Part shown: positions 1 to 7,832 of the stretch, one piece after another
How the letters are laid out: the number at the start of each line of letters is the position of its first letter
Position numbering within the stretch: the stretch's first letter is position 1
Assembly: GCA_964540655.1 (NCBI GenBank)
Contig: CAZINR010000028.1
Coordinates: 1-15,792, forward strand
Reading direction: 5' to 3'
DNA: 15,792 bases
Origin: CAZQBY01 sp964540655
GTDB taxonomy: Archaea; Altiarchaeota; Altiarchaeia; JAFGQM01
Translations under genes and position numbers: made by a program
Notes under the pieces: model-generated
Databases searched by the model: none
Seen by the model: the letters and a program-made list of their open reading frames with translations, nothing else
Told to the model about the DNA's origin: nothing

Positions 1-2
1 CC

Positions 3-1022
3 ATTGTGGTGTCATATCAGAAGGACATAACCTCCGACAAACACGGAATCATGCCCGACCTGCAAAGCGCCGCGGCGGCAATAGAGAACATGCTCCTCTG
101 TGCTCATTCTCTCGGTTTGGGCGCAGTCTGGCTCGGAACGATAGGGCAGACGGAGAATGTCAGGAGAATCTTGAGCATACCCTCTAGTTATTCAATCATC
201 GCGATAGTCCTTTTGGGGTATCCGCTGAAGGATGAGAAACCTCTTCCGAGAAAAGATGTAAGAGAAATACTTTCATATGACCGATTCGACTTCGATGACG
301 AATATCCCAAGTCGTACGATCCTAGAGACTGGGCATTGAAGAGTCTGGTGAGATACAGGGCGGACGGAATCTGGGCACTCAGCCCTATGCCGGACGTCTT
401 CCTAGGCAGGAAGAGCGAACTGGATTCTGAAACGAAGTTGGCAAAGAAACTGGTCTCAGGCAAGGTCCTGGAGGTGTTGCCGAACACCGGGACGCATACT
501 GTCAGACTTCTGAGGGGATCAAAGGTGGATTACAGCATATTCGAGTTGTCCGAGAGCAATGTAAGGTTTGTGAAAGAGAGGTTGAGGAATTCCGGCATTA
601 AGAGTGGAGTGAGCGCACTGCTGGGGCCGGACATGAAAATCCCTGCCGAAGAGTCCAGCTTTGACACGGTCTTATGTATGCAGAAGCTAGAGACTGTGCC
701 TGACTATAAGAAGCTGCTGAAAGATATGTTCAGGGTTCTGAAGCCCGGCGGCCGGTTATTCGTGTCTTTCAGGAATTCAAAAAGTTTCTTCTGGCCCTAT
801 TACTTCGTGAATTATGTCTTGAAAAGGAAATACAAGCAGGTTCCCACGACCGGTCCCTTCAAGCCACTTAGCCAGGCTGAGGTCGTTGAGAGGATAGGTT
901 CTCAGGCTAAGATAATCAGGAAGACTGGCATATCCCTGACGCCGTTCGATTTGGGGGGTTTACATAGACTATTTGGGGGGTTCTGCAGAATCGTAGTTGT
1001 AGAGGCGGAGAAGCCCGACTAG
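3..1022 (+). CDS. Nitroreductase-methyltransferase fusion protein (5' end cut by window)
   Basis: The frame is open to the left edge (the codon at 3-5 is ATT), so the GTG at position 6 is not trusted as the start; perhaps 90 N-terminal residues are missing. Numbering from that GTG, residues 1-95 are the C-terminal half of an FMN nitroreductase domain: a DLQSAAAAIENMLLCAHSLGLG helix, the VLLGYP strand and a PRKD tail. They match the complete nitroreductase at 9361-9978 closely. Residues 150-338 resemble a class I SAM-dependent methyltransferase: a motif I region at 153-162, FDTVLCMQKLETVPD at 219-233 and RVLKPGGRLFVSF at 243-255. Motif I reads EVLPNTG rather than the usual acidic-x-G-x-G-x-G, so SAM binding may be weakened. 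The substrate is unknown. The fusion of these two domains is unusual. A gap of 36 nt separates it from the UDP-xylose synthase gene. I am sure of both folds and unsure of activity. Confidence 0.82.
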   Translation: MVVSYQKDITSDKHGIMPDLQSAAAAIENMLLCAHSLGLGAVWLGTIGQTENVRRILSIPSSYSIIAIVLLGYPLKDEKPLPRKDVREILSYDRFDFDDEYPKSYDPRDWALKSLVRYRADGIWALSPMPDVFLGRKSELDSETKLAKKLVSGKVLEVLPNTGTHTVRLLRGSKVDYSIFELSESNVRFVKERLRNSGIKSGVSALLGPDMKIPAEESSFDTVLCMQKLETVPDYKKLLKDMFRVLKPGGRLFVSFRNSKSFFWPYYFVNYVLKRKYKQVPTTGPFKPLSQAEVVERIGSQAKIIRKTGISLTPFDLGGLHRLFGGFCRIVVVEAEKPD

Positions 1023-1026
1023 AGCT

Positions 1027-1037
1027 GTTTTAATTTT
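1027..1037 (+). promoter_or_regulatory. Weak TATA-like element upstream of UDP-glucuronate decarboxylase
   Basis: The T/A run gttttaatttt is centred about 27 nt before the GTG start at 1059. That is where an archaeal TATA box would sit for a leaderless transcript, and no Shine-Dalgarno sequence precedes the GTG. The match is weak and the gene could instead be read through from the upstream ORF. Confidence 0.3.
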
Positions 1038-1058
1038 CAGTCGAGCAAAATCAAGAAA

Positions 1059-1994
1059 GTGAGAGTCCTAATCACCGGCGGGGCCGGATTCCTGGGAAGC
1101 CATCTTTGCGATTATTTTTTAGAAGGGGGCCACAAGGTCGTCTGCATGGACAACCTTTGCACCGGCGATTCCAGGAACATCGAGCATCTGGAAGGGAATC
1201 CAGATTTTGAGTATATCCAGCACAACGTCACTGAGTTTATAAATCTTGCTGGCGACTTGGACGCAATCCTCCATTTTGCTTCCCCCGCCAGCCCTGTAGA
1301 CTACCTGAAGATGCCCATACAGACTCTCAAAGTGGGGGCACTCGGGAGCCATAACGCTCTCGGCCTCGCAAAGGCAAAAGGAGCAAAGTTCCTGCTGGCA
1401 TCCACCTCTGAGGTCTACGGCGACCCATTGGTCAGGCCGCAACCGGAGAGCTACTGGGGGAACGTCAATCCGGTAGGGCCAAGGGGGGTCTATGACGAGG
1501 CCAAGCGATTTGCCGAAGCGCTGACCATGGCGTACCAAAGGGTGCATAGCATGGACACGAAGATAGTCAGGATATTCAACACCTACGGCCCGAGGATGAG
1601 GATGCAAGACGGCAGGGTTGTCCCGAACTTCCTTTACCAGGCGCTCAATAACAAGCCCCTGACGGTCTATGGGGACGGCAGCCAGAGCAGGAGCTTCTGC
1701 TACGTCTCCGATTTGATTGAAGGAATCTACCGGCTGCTCGAATCAGATGAGGGCGAGCCGACAAACCTAGGCAACCCCACCGAGATGAGTGTCATGGAAT
1801 TCGCAAAGAAGGTCCTCGACGTAACCGGGTCCAAGAGCGATATAGTCTACGAGCCCTTGCCGGTAGACGACCCAAAGACTCGCCAGCCAGACATAACCAA
1901 GGCGAAGAAGATTCTAAAATGGAAACCTAAAGTGGGTCTTGAGGATGGCCTTAAAAGGACCATCGACTGGTTCAGGTCGGCAGAAGGCGATTAG
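1059..1994 (+). CDS. uxs: UDP-glucuronate decarboxylase (UDP-xylose synthase)
   Basis: This extended short-chain dehydrogenase/reductase converts UDP-glucuronate to UDP-xylose in the cytosol through an NAD-bound 4-keto intermediate. The Rossmann motif GGAGFLG is at residues 7-13, with the ribose-binding acidic residue D31. ASTSEVYGDP (114-123) carries the catalytic Ser/Thr-Glu region, Y145-x-x-x-K149 is the active-site pair, and NTYGPRMRMQDGRVVPNF (174-191) and YGDGSQSRSFCYVSD follow. These blocks match the recalled human UXS1 sequence nearly segment by segment, which separates it from dTDP-glucose dehydratases and 4-epimerases. At 311 residues it is the short soluble form without a membrane anchor. 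The start is GTG, chosen because GGAGFLG then lies at the usual distance from the N-terminus. Its TAG stop overlaps the stop of the convergent phosphodiesterase gene. No UDP-glucose dehydrogenase to make its substrate is visible here. Confidence 0.93.
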   Translation: MRVLITGGAGFLGSHLCDYFLEGGHKVVCMDNLCTGDSRNIEHLEGNPDFEYIQHNVTEFINLAGDLDAILHFASPASPVDYLKMPIQTLKVGALGSHNALGLAKAKGAKFLLASTSEVYGDPLVRPQPESYWGNVNPVGPRGVYDEAKRFAEALTMAYQRVHSMDTKIVRIFNTYGPRMRMQDGRVVPNFLYQALNNKPLTVYGDGSQSRSFCYVSDLIEGIYRLLESDEGEPTNLGNPTEMSVMEFAKKVLDVTGSKSDIVYEPLPVDDPKTRQPDITKAKKILKWKPKVGLEDGLKRTIDWFRSAEGD

Positions 1995-3568
1995 TCCAAA
2001 TATCCGAGGGCTTTGAGCTGCTCCTTGATTCTCTTCTCATCCTCTTCAGCCATCCCCTCATCAGATGGGCTGGATTCCTGCCTGTCCGAAAATTCCTTAG
2101 TGTATCTGATTTTTCTTTCGGCAGCTTCATTGCCAGGTTTGAAAATCTCGGAGAGGACCCTTCCATCCATGTCTTCCGGTACAGGTAACTCCAGCAAATG
2201 CAGTACTGTGGGGGCTATGTCCTGCAAGCAAGGAGTTTCCCTAAACTCTGATTTTTCCGAGAAAGACTTGCCGATAGCGCAGAAGAAGCCGTCTCGGTGG
2301 TGTTTGGGAAAGGAATGTTCAATAAAAACGTTTCCTCCGGAACCCCTTATAAGGTCATATTCTTCGGAATCGAGGATTATGTCTGGAAGCGAATCGAAAC
2401 TCCTACCCCTTTTGTATACCTTTTCCTTCGGATAGGCTGTGATTCCGGATATTGAGTTTAGCTCTTTTATCAATTCCTTTCTCTTAGCCTCAATGTTGCT
2501 GCTCGATTTTATTTTTCTCCTGTTTATATAGAGTCCCTTCTCTGTGCCCGAAAGGCAATAAGCATCTGAAGTGTCGAGATTTATATTAAAGCTGGCGACA
2601 TCTATAGAAAGCTTCCTTCTCAGTAATTTTGCTATGGGATAAAGCAGGTTCTTAAGATTCTCGTGCCGCCTTACGAAATCTGAAACGAACCCGAGATTTA
2701 GGCGTCTTTTCTTATTTGAGATAATGCCCCTGAGCATCTTTTCCTCGGAGCTTTCGTCTCCGAGATTTATTGTGTTCTTGCCACCCCATCTCAGATATCC
2801 GTTCTTCTCCAGCCAGTTGTTTATGCGGAATTGTTTCTCATATACAGCAAAGCCGTGGTCGCTCAATAATATCAAATCGTCCTCTGGCGACAACGAGGTT
2901 ACGAGTTCTTTAACGAAGTCGTCAACACGCTTAAGCAGTCTTTGGGAGATTCTGTCTTTTTCAGTATCATTGCCCAATTCTTGAAGCGCCATATGCTGCA
3001 TCCGATCGGTTTCGGTTATGAAAGCAAATATTACTTCATAACCTCCGTCCAAAACATCAAAGAATACTCTCTTTTTCCTCTTCAGTAGAGGTATGGACTG
3101 CTCTAAAGTATTCTTTGGTGATTTGTCCAATTTTATTTTTAGATCGCTGAGTCGCGTAAGGCTCTTATGTTTTTTCAAAAGGCTTGATGGATGCACTTTG
3201 TCCTCTCCCTTGGAGAGCCATGAGAAGAGATAGTTACCTCCCTTAGCGGGGGGATAACTAAAAGGTACGAATAGTGAGAAAAATGTCTTTCTATTCCTGC
3301 TTAGGTATTCGAACAGAGTAGTGTCTTCCAGGTGCCCCTCCAAGAGCCGCATCTTGAAATCTTCACCATATCTAACAAAATTCACCACCCCGTGTTGGCC
3401 TGGATCTTTGCCTGTGAGTATGGTTGCCCATGCAGCTGCCGTATGGGGAGGTATGGTGCTCTTCAATATAGAGTGGGGATGTGAGTAATATATGCTTTTC
3501 AAGAAGGGGCAATATTTCAAAAGGTCTTTGTGGAAACCATCTAAACCCAAAATAATCAATCTGGCCAT
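1991..3568 (-). CDS. Type I phosphodiesterase / nucleotide pyrophosphatase family protein (AP superfamily)
   Basis: A 525-residue two-metal phosphoesterase of the alkaline phosphatase superfamily. Visible active-site elements are D10 in ILGLDGF, the nucleophile T43 in IPPHTAAAWATILTG, D188 and H192 in ETDRMQH, D237-H238 in LLSDHGF, and an H-rich HHRDG near 423-427. DIAPTVLHLLELPVPEDMDG (450-469) is the usual closing block of the family. There is no signal peptide or membrane segment, so it should act in the cytoplasm. The last residues, EEDEKRIKEQLKALGYLD, form the LGY tail seen on three other proteins here. It lies 47 nt downstream of the flippase and may be co-transcribed, although a TATTTATC element at 3603-3610 could be its own promoter. 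Such enzymes are common in archaeal glycan loci, but the substrate (nucleotide sugar, phospholipid or glycan phosphodiester) cannot be read from the sequence. Confidence 0.85.
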   Translation of the reverse strand: MARLIILGLDGFHKDLLKYCPFLKSIYYSHPHSILKSTIPPHTAAAWATILTGKDPGQHGVVNFVRYGEDFKMRLLEGHLEDTTLFEYLSRNRKTFFSLFVPFSYPPAKGGNYLFSWLSKGEDKVHPSSLLKKHKSLTRLSDLKIKLDKSPKNTLEQSIPLLKRKKRVFFDVLDGGYEVIFAFITETDRMQHMALQELGNDTEKDRISQRLLKRVDDFVKELVTSLSPEDDLILLSDHGFAVYEKQFRINNWLEKNGYLRWGGKNTINLGDESSEEKMLRGIISNKKRRLNLGFVSDFVRRHENLKNLLYPIAKLLRRKLSIDVASFNINLDTSDAYCLSGTEKGLYINRRKIKSSSNIEAKRKELIKELNSISGITAYPKEKVYKRGRSFDSLPDIILDSEEYDLIRGSGGNVFIEHSFPKHHRDGFFCAIGKSFSEKSEFRETPCLQDIAPTVLHLLELPVPEDMDGRVLSEIFKPGNEAAERKIRYTKEFSDRQESSPSDEGMAEEDEKRIKEQLKALGYLD

Positions 3569-3615
3569 ATTGTAATATTGAAGTGAAATTAGAAGTTGGA
3601 GAGATAAATAGAATG

Positions 3616-4989
3616 TTATGACCCCTTTATAGATCTTGAAATGCCATGCAAAATCCTGCGAAGGAGATTTTTGTCATACTGATCTAGAAACAGCACTTCC
3701 CTCCAGCTCGGTCTCATAGAAGGGGCTATCTTGAAGATAATCCTATAGCGCAATACCAAGACGGTTATATTGCTTATTATCAATGTGAGTGGAAGGCTTA
3801 GCGGAGAATGCAATAAGACAGTAAGGTAGTAGGTTAGTACAATCATCTCAATTGTAGTCGCTATATGTATTAGTGTCAACTCCTTTTGCGCCTTCAGCGC
3901 GAAGAGTAGGGGTCTAGCCAAATAGAGCCCTCCGATAATTACCAGATTCAACACTATCACGTTGAAAATCGGTATGGAAGGATAATATCTTTCGAGCCCC
4001 AGCAAGGAAAGAATAGGATTAATTAAAATCCACGAGGAGATAACTGTCAAAAGCGATATAAAAAGCCCGTATTTCATCCCTCTTGCAATTATTCTTTTTA
4101 CTCTTTCTTTATTGCGAACTATTTCATAGGATATCGTGGGTATTAGCACCTTTTCTATAGATTTGAGGAACAGAGATATGAAATCATACACCCTTCTAGC
4201 TAATGCGTATATGCCAACTGCTTCAACGCCCAGTAGAAACTCGAGTATCCACAGTGGCAGATTCCCTTGTACTTTTTGGAATGATTGCATTATTATCCTG
4301 TATTTTCCGTGCCTCTTTATTATGTTTTTGAATAGAGGCTTCTTTACTGGTCGAATGCCCCTGTACTGCTCAACACTCCTTATGAGGAAAACCCATGAAA
4401 CCGAGAGTGAGACTGCCATCGCCAGGGAGTAGCAAAGGAATGCAGTTTCCAGATTGAAGACCCCCAAGTAGATGAATGAAACGACCCAGCCCACCTTTGA
4501 GAGGCTTTCCAAAGTGTCCATTGCGCCCCGGTATTTGAAACGCAGGGACGATTCGAAGGAAAGCTCGAATATGTATTTTAAGGAAGTTAGGAATATCATA
4601 AGGGATGCTATCCTAATCAGACTCGCGACCGCAGGTTTGGAGACAAAGTCTGCAAGCGTATTTGAAAAAATGAATATTAATAGGGAAACCACGATGCCCA
4701 TGAAAAGTGTGAATTTTGAAAAAGATATTATGAGTGTTTTTGCATAGTCAAGGCGCTCCTTGCCCAATTCCTGGGCTATTTCAGTGCTTATCACTGGGCT
4801 GAGTCCGAAGTCAAGAAAGAATTCAAACACCGCAACTATGGAGAGCGCCAATACGAGTAGACCGTATTCATATACGCTGAGGTGGATAATAATTAATAGG
4901 GAGGAGAAGAAACTGATTATCATGCTGGCCATGCTGCCTGCGGAAACCCAAGCAAAATTGCCCAGGAACACCTTCACAAAAGAAGCCAT
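3616..4989 (-). CDS. Wzx-type oligosaccharide/polysaccharide flippase
   Basis: A 457-residue polytopic membrane protein of the MOP exporter superfamily, predicted to flip lipid-linked oligosaccharides across the cytoplasmic membrane. The N-terminus has the family pattern: a first hydrophobic helix, then YEYGLLVLALSIVAVFEFFL followed by DFGLSPVISTEIAQELGK (residues about 40-77). Roughly 12 hydrophobic segments follow, including strong ones near 90-110, 120-140, 165-195, 310-330, 345-365 and 380-410. A basic tail ends the protein. The ATG at 4989 sits 37 nt downstream of a good TATA box. The gene is clearly AT-richer than the cysDN operon beside it; for example 4081-4140 is 32% GC by direct count. 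It precedes the phosphodiesterase gene and fits the glycosyltransferases and sugar-nucleotide genes in the window as the export step. Which glycan it carries is not known. Confidence 0.88.
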   Translation of the reverse strand: MASFVKVFLGNFAWVSAGSMASMIISFFSSLLIIIHLSVYEYGLLVLALSIVAVFEFFLDFGLSPVISTEIAQELGKERLDYAKTLIISFSKFTLFMGIVVSLLIFIFSNTLADFVSKPAVASLIRIASLMIFLTSLKYIFELSFESSLRFKYRGAMDTLESLSKVGWVVSFIYLGVFNLETAFLCYSLAMAVSLSVSWVFLIRSVEQYRGIRPVKKPLFKNIIKRHGKYRIIMQSFQKVQGNLPLWILEFLLGVEAVGIYALARRVYDFISLFLKSIEKVLIPTISYEIVRNKERVKRIIARGMKYGLFISLLTVISSWILINPILSLLGLERYYPSIPIFNVIVLNLVIIGGLYLARPLLFALKAQKELTLIHIATTIEMIVLTYYLTVLLHSPLSLPLTLIISNITVLVLRYRIIFKIAPSMRPSWREVLFLDQYDKNLLRRILHGISRSIKGS

Positions 4990-5022
4990 TCTAGAATCCC
5001 CTGCTATTTTCCAATTGGGAGA

Positions 5023-5030
5023 ATATAAAC
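5023..5030 (-). promoter_or_regulatory. TATA box for the flippase unit
   Basis: On the minus strand the sequence reads GTTTATATTC, centred about 37 nt upstream of the flippase ATG at 4989. An archaeal TATA box here would start transcription around position 5000, leaving a leader of about 10 nt that contains a GGGGAT stretch as a possible weak ribosome binding site. This suggests the flippase-phosphodiesterase pair is transcribed separately from the operon upstream. Confidence 0.5.
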
Positions 5031-5044
5031 GGGGGTCGCCATTG

Positions 5045-5764
5045 CTAGAGTGATATGAGGGTCTTTGAGAAGTCGGTTATTTTGGGGTTGGTTAACTCCG
5101 AGTCCCAACTCGTGCTCCAGAACCCGTATTCAGAATGGTCGCCGAAGCGGCCTATCGCCTTCATGCCGTGGTCGGAGAGAACCAGCATCTTGTCTGGCCT
5201 GCCCTTTATCTCCCCGGCTAGCTCGTCCAGCTCGTCATAAATCATCTTCATGATGGCATTGTTGCCGAAATTCAGGTGGCCTATAACATCTGCCGCGCTG
5301 AAGTATCCCAGGACGAAATCGTGGTCTTCGTCCAGCGCTTTCAAGAACTGTTGCTTGACCTTCTTGTGGTGCTCGAGAGCGTCCTGGTTATACTCCTTCT
5401 TTATCTTCTCCTTCCCCGCGTCGGAGCCGGCCTCGAAGTATGCCTTAAGCAATTCCCTCGACCTGGCATGAACGTCCAGGTCGTAGTTGTATCCTGGCAA
5501 ATCCAGGATAATGGGATCCTCAAATTTCGAGAAGAAAGTCTCCTCGAAGGGTATGCGCGTGTTCCACATCTCCTTGTCGCCCTTGGCGAGAATCTCCTTC
5601 TCTTTGTTCTCGCCCGTCATGAACGAGCTCCATAAAACCATCGTACGCGGCTGGGAGAACTCGCTTATGTCCGTCTTCCCATACTGCTTCTGCTTTAGGT
5701 TGTCGCAACCATATCCCTCGACCTTCTTGTATTCCAGAGCGTCTATCGCATATACGACTATCAT
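5045..5764 (-). CDS. Compact alkaline phosphatase-superfamily enzyme, last gene of the cysDN operon
   Basis: Only 239 residues, yet the set of AP-superfamily active-site elements is present: D8 in VVYAIDA, the nucleophile T41 in QPRTMVLWSSFMTG, D159 and H163 in AADVIGH, D198-H199 in VLSDHGM and H210 in GDHSEYGFWS. This is a near-minimal version of the type I phosphodiesterase/phosphomutase fold with no large cap insert. There is no signal peptide, so it is cytosolic. The ATG lies one nucleotide after the cysN TAA (TAA-G-ATG), with a GAGGT ribosome binding site at 5770-5774, so translation is probably coupled to cysN. Placement suggests a role tied to APS or its by-products, for example cleavage of APS, PAP or another nucleotide, but this is inference. 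Unlike the two other AP-superfamily proteins here it lacks the C-terminal LGY tail, ending in KTLISL. Confidence 0.8.
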   Translation of the reverse strand: MIVVYAIDALEYKKVEGYGCDNLKQKQYGKTDISEFSQPRTMVLWSSFMTGENKEKEILAKGDKEMWNTRIPFEETFFSKFEDPIILDLPGYNYDLDVHARSRELLKAYFEAGSDAGKEKIKKEYNQDALEHHKKVKQQFLKALDEDHDFVLGYFSAADVIGHLNFGNNAIMKMIYDELDELAGEIKGRPDKMLVLSDHGMKAIGRFGDHSEYGFWSTSWDSELTNPKITDFSKTLISL

Positions 5765-5765
5765 C

Positions 5766-7004
5766 TTAGACCTCGGTTATTATCCCACCTGCGCATGTGT
5801 TGAGCCTCTCCAGCACGAACCTTCCCAGCTCGGGGACGTCGTTGAAATTCTCCACGACTATGGGCTTGTCCGTCTTTATTATCACGTCTGCGACCTCTCT
5901 GTTCCCGATCTCGTCCCTTCCTTTGATTTCCTCAAGAGTCGAAGAGTCGATTAACCTCACTAGCTCCTCCACTTCGCAGACCACATCCTGCGTCGAGCAT
6001 TTCAATATTATCCTCTCGCCCTTCTTGAACGGGTCTTTGGACATCCAGAAGATGTGGCCCTTGAATCGGTCGGTAACAGTCGGCATCTGTCCCGGTTCTG
6101 ACACTATGTTCCCCCTCTCGACAAACAGCTTGTCCTCCGTGACTATGCCGGTGGCCTTTCCAGCGACCGCCTCTTTGACGTCTTCCTTAAGGAACTCCTC
6201 TATGCTTGCTATCCTGGTCCGCTCTTTCGAGGGAAGCACCACAATCTCCTGCCCGGCCTTCATGATCCCCGAGTTCACCATGCCGACCGCTATGCGCTTG
6301 TCGTACTTGTAGACGTCCTGCACCGAGAACCTCATGGGCTTGTCCAGCTCGGATTCATGCGGCTTGAAGGTGTCCAGGGCCTCCAGGACCGTCGGCCCAT
6401 CATACCACTGCATGTTATCTGTCTTCTTGGCGACGAAGTCGCCCTTGCTGGCCGATATGGGAATGACGTGCGACGGCTTGATGTTTATCTCCTTCAGGAA
6501 CTTATCCAGGTCCTTGCGGACCTCTTTAAATCTCTTCTCGGAGTAATCGACGAGGTCCATCTTGTTTATTACGGCGATCACCTGCTTCAACCCCAGCATG
6601 CCGAGTATGTAAGCGTGCCTCCTCGTCTGCTCCTGAACGCCCTCTTCGGCGTCGACTATCAATATGGCAGCCTCGGCCTGCGATGCCCCTGTTATCATGT
6701 TCTTGACGAACTCCACGTGGCCGGGGGCGTCGATTATTATGTATGTACGCTTGTCGGTCTTGAAGAATATCTGGGCGGTGTCTATGGTGATTCCCTGGTC
6801 CCGCTCCTCTTCAAGGTTGTCCATGACATAGCCGAACTCCATGGGCTTCCCGAGCGCGTCGCACACCTCCTTAATCTCCTCTATCTTGCCTTCGGGCAGC
6901 GTGTCGGTGTCGTACATTAGCCGGCCTATCAGTGTGGACTTCCCGTGGTCCACATGCCCCACGAACACCAGCTTTAAATCCTTGTCAGTCGCGTCCATCT
7001 TCAC
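5766..7004 (-). CDS. cysN: Sulfate adenylyltransferase subunit 1 (GTPase subunit CysN)
   Basis: CysN is the regulatory GTPase of ATP sulfurylase; GTP hydrolysis drives CysD to form APS and pyrophosphate from ATP and sulfate. All translational-GTPase motifs are visible: P-loop GHVDHGKS (16-23), switch I GITID (71-75), DAPGH (92-96), NKMD (147-150) and SASKGD (184-189). The EF-Tu-like beta-barrel domains follow, ending in GRFVLE...AGGIITEV, which is the normal end of the family. At 412 residues it is shorter than E. coli CysN (475) but has no obvious missing block. Being next to CysD separates it from elongation factors. The GTG start at 7004 overlaps the cysD stop (GTGA). An ATG at 6998, two bases past that stop, is equally possible and matches the 1-nt gaps elsewhere in this operon. 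No APS kinase domain is fused. Confidence 0.93.
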   Translation of the reverse strand: MKMDATDKDLKLVFVGHVDHGKSTLIGRLMYDTDTLPEGKIEEIKEVCDALGKPMEFGYVMDNLEEERDQGITIDTAQIFFKTDKRTYIIIDAPGHVEFVKNMITGASQAEAAILIVDAEEGVQEQTRRHAYILGMLGLKQVIAVINKMDLVDYSEKRFKEVRKDLDKFLKEINIKPSHVIPISASKGDFVAKKTDNMQWYDGPTVLEALDTFKPHESELDKPMRFSVQDVYKYDKRIAVGMVNSGIMKAGQEIVVLPSKERTRIASIEEFLKEDVKEAVAGKATGIVTEDKLFVERGNIVSEPGQMPTVTDRFKGHIFWMSKDPFKKGERIILKCSTQDVVCEVEELVRLIDSSTLEEIKGRDEIGNREVADVIIKTDKPIVVENFNDVPELGRFVLERLNTCAGGIITEV

Positions 7005-7831
7005 ATGTACCCCAGAGCCCTCAGCTTCTGCATTGCGTGCAGGTCCTCCTTGTCCTGCGCCCTGCCGGAGCGCTCGCCCTGCTTGCTTTTCTTCAGCTCC
7101 TCAATTACCTCTTTTATATTGGAGGCCTCGGATTCTATGGGGGTGCAGCAGCACTCGCATCCCAGACTCCTGTAGCGCTTTCCGCCCTTTGAGAAGTAGA
7201 GCGGCATTATCGGTATCTTCTCCCGCTGGATGTATTTCCAGATGTCCAGCTCGGTCCAGTGCAGGAGCGGGTGGACCCTTATGTGCTCCTCCTCTTCCGC
7301 CTTCGCCTTGTACTGGTCCCAGAGCTCCGGCGGCTGGTTCTTGTAGTCCCACTTGAAATCCTGGTTGCGTGGACTGAAGACCCTCTCTTTTGCCCTCACT
7401 CCGTGCTCGTCTCTCCTTATGCCCAAGTAGAGCGCCCTGAATTTGTGCTCGACTATGGTCTGCTTCAGCGCGTCCGTTTTTAGAGCCGTGCAGCAGGCCA
7501 GCTTGTTCTTGTTACTCATGCCGTTGGCCAGCGCCTCCTTGTTCTGGGATATTATCAAATCGAGATTCCAATCCTTGGCATACTTATCGCGCCACTCTAT
7601 CATAGCCGGTATCTGGTAGCCGGTGTCTATGTGGATGACCGGAAAAGGCATCCTGCCGTAGAAAGCCTTCCTGACCAGCCACAGCAGACAGCTCGAGTCC
7701 TTGCCTATGGACCACAGCATGGCCACTTTCTTGAACTGCTTGTATGCCTCCCTGATTATGAAGATGCTCTTGCTCTCCAATTGGTCAAGGTGGTCCAGGC
7801 CCTCGTATTCCCTGCCCAACTCCGGTTCCAT
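7001..7831 (-). CDS. cysD: Sulfate adenylyltransferase subunit 2 (CysD), Cys-rich variant
   Basis: The catalytic subunit of heterodimeric ATP sulfurylase, a PP-loop ATP pyrophosphatase-type enzyme. The PP-loop is SIGKDSS (41-47). CysD hallmarks are HIDTGYQ (67-73), GIRRDEHGVRAKERVFSPR (137-155), WDYKNQPPELWDQY (161-174) and HWTELDIWKYI (191-201). These match E. coli CysD closely, which rules out a simple PAPS reductase. Unusual for CysD are Cys113-Cys114 and the cluster C225, C227, C228, C229 in LGCECCCTP, where E. coli has no comparable Cys pair; APS reductases use a similar CC...CxxC set for an iron-sulfur cluster. The protein ends in HAMQKLRALGYM, related to the E. coli end SMELKKRQGYF. 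The ATG comes one base after the stop of the RHH gene (TGA-G-ATG), so translation is likely coupled. No reductase or APS kinase accompanies it. Confidence 0.93.
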   Translation of the reverse strand: MEPELGREYEGLDHLDQLESKSIFIIREAYKQFKKVAMLWSIGKDSSCLLWLVRKAFYGRMPFPVIHIDTGYQIPAMIEWRDKYAKDWNLDLIISQNKEALANGMSNKNKLACCTALKTDALKQTIVEHKFRALYLGIRRDEHGVRAKERVFSPRNQDFKWDYKNQPPELWDQYKAKAEEEEHIRVHPLLHWTELDIWKYIQREKIPIMPLYFSKGGKRYRSLGCECCCTPIESEASNIKEVIEELKKSKQGERSGRAQDKEDLHAMQKLRALGYM

Positions 7832-7832
7832 C

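Noticed and set aside
1991..3568. Cofactor-independent phosphoglycerate mutase
   Set aside because: The PPHTAAAWATILTG nucleophile segment and the closing DIAPTVL block fit the type I phosphodiesterase family, and glycolytic context is absent.
5276..6920. Long plus-strand open frames opposite the AP-superfamily gene and cysN
   Set aside because: They are antisense shadows produced by high-GC third positions. The minus strand holds complete, motif-rich proteins there.
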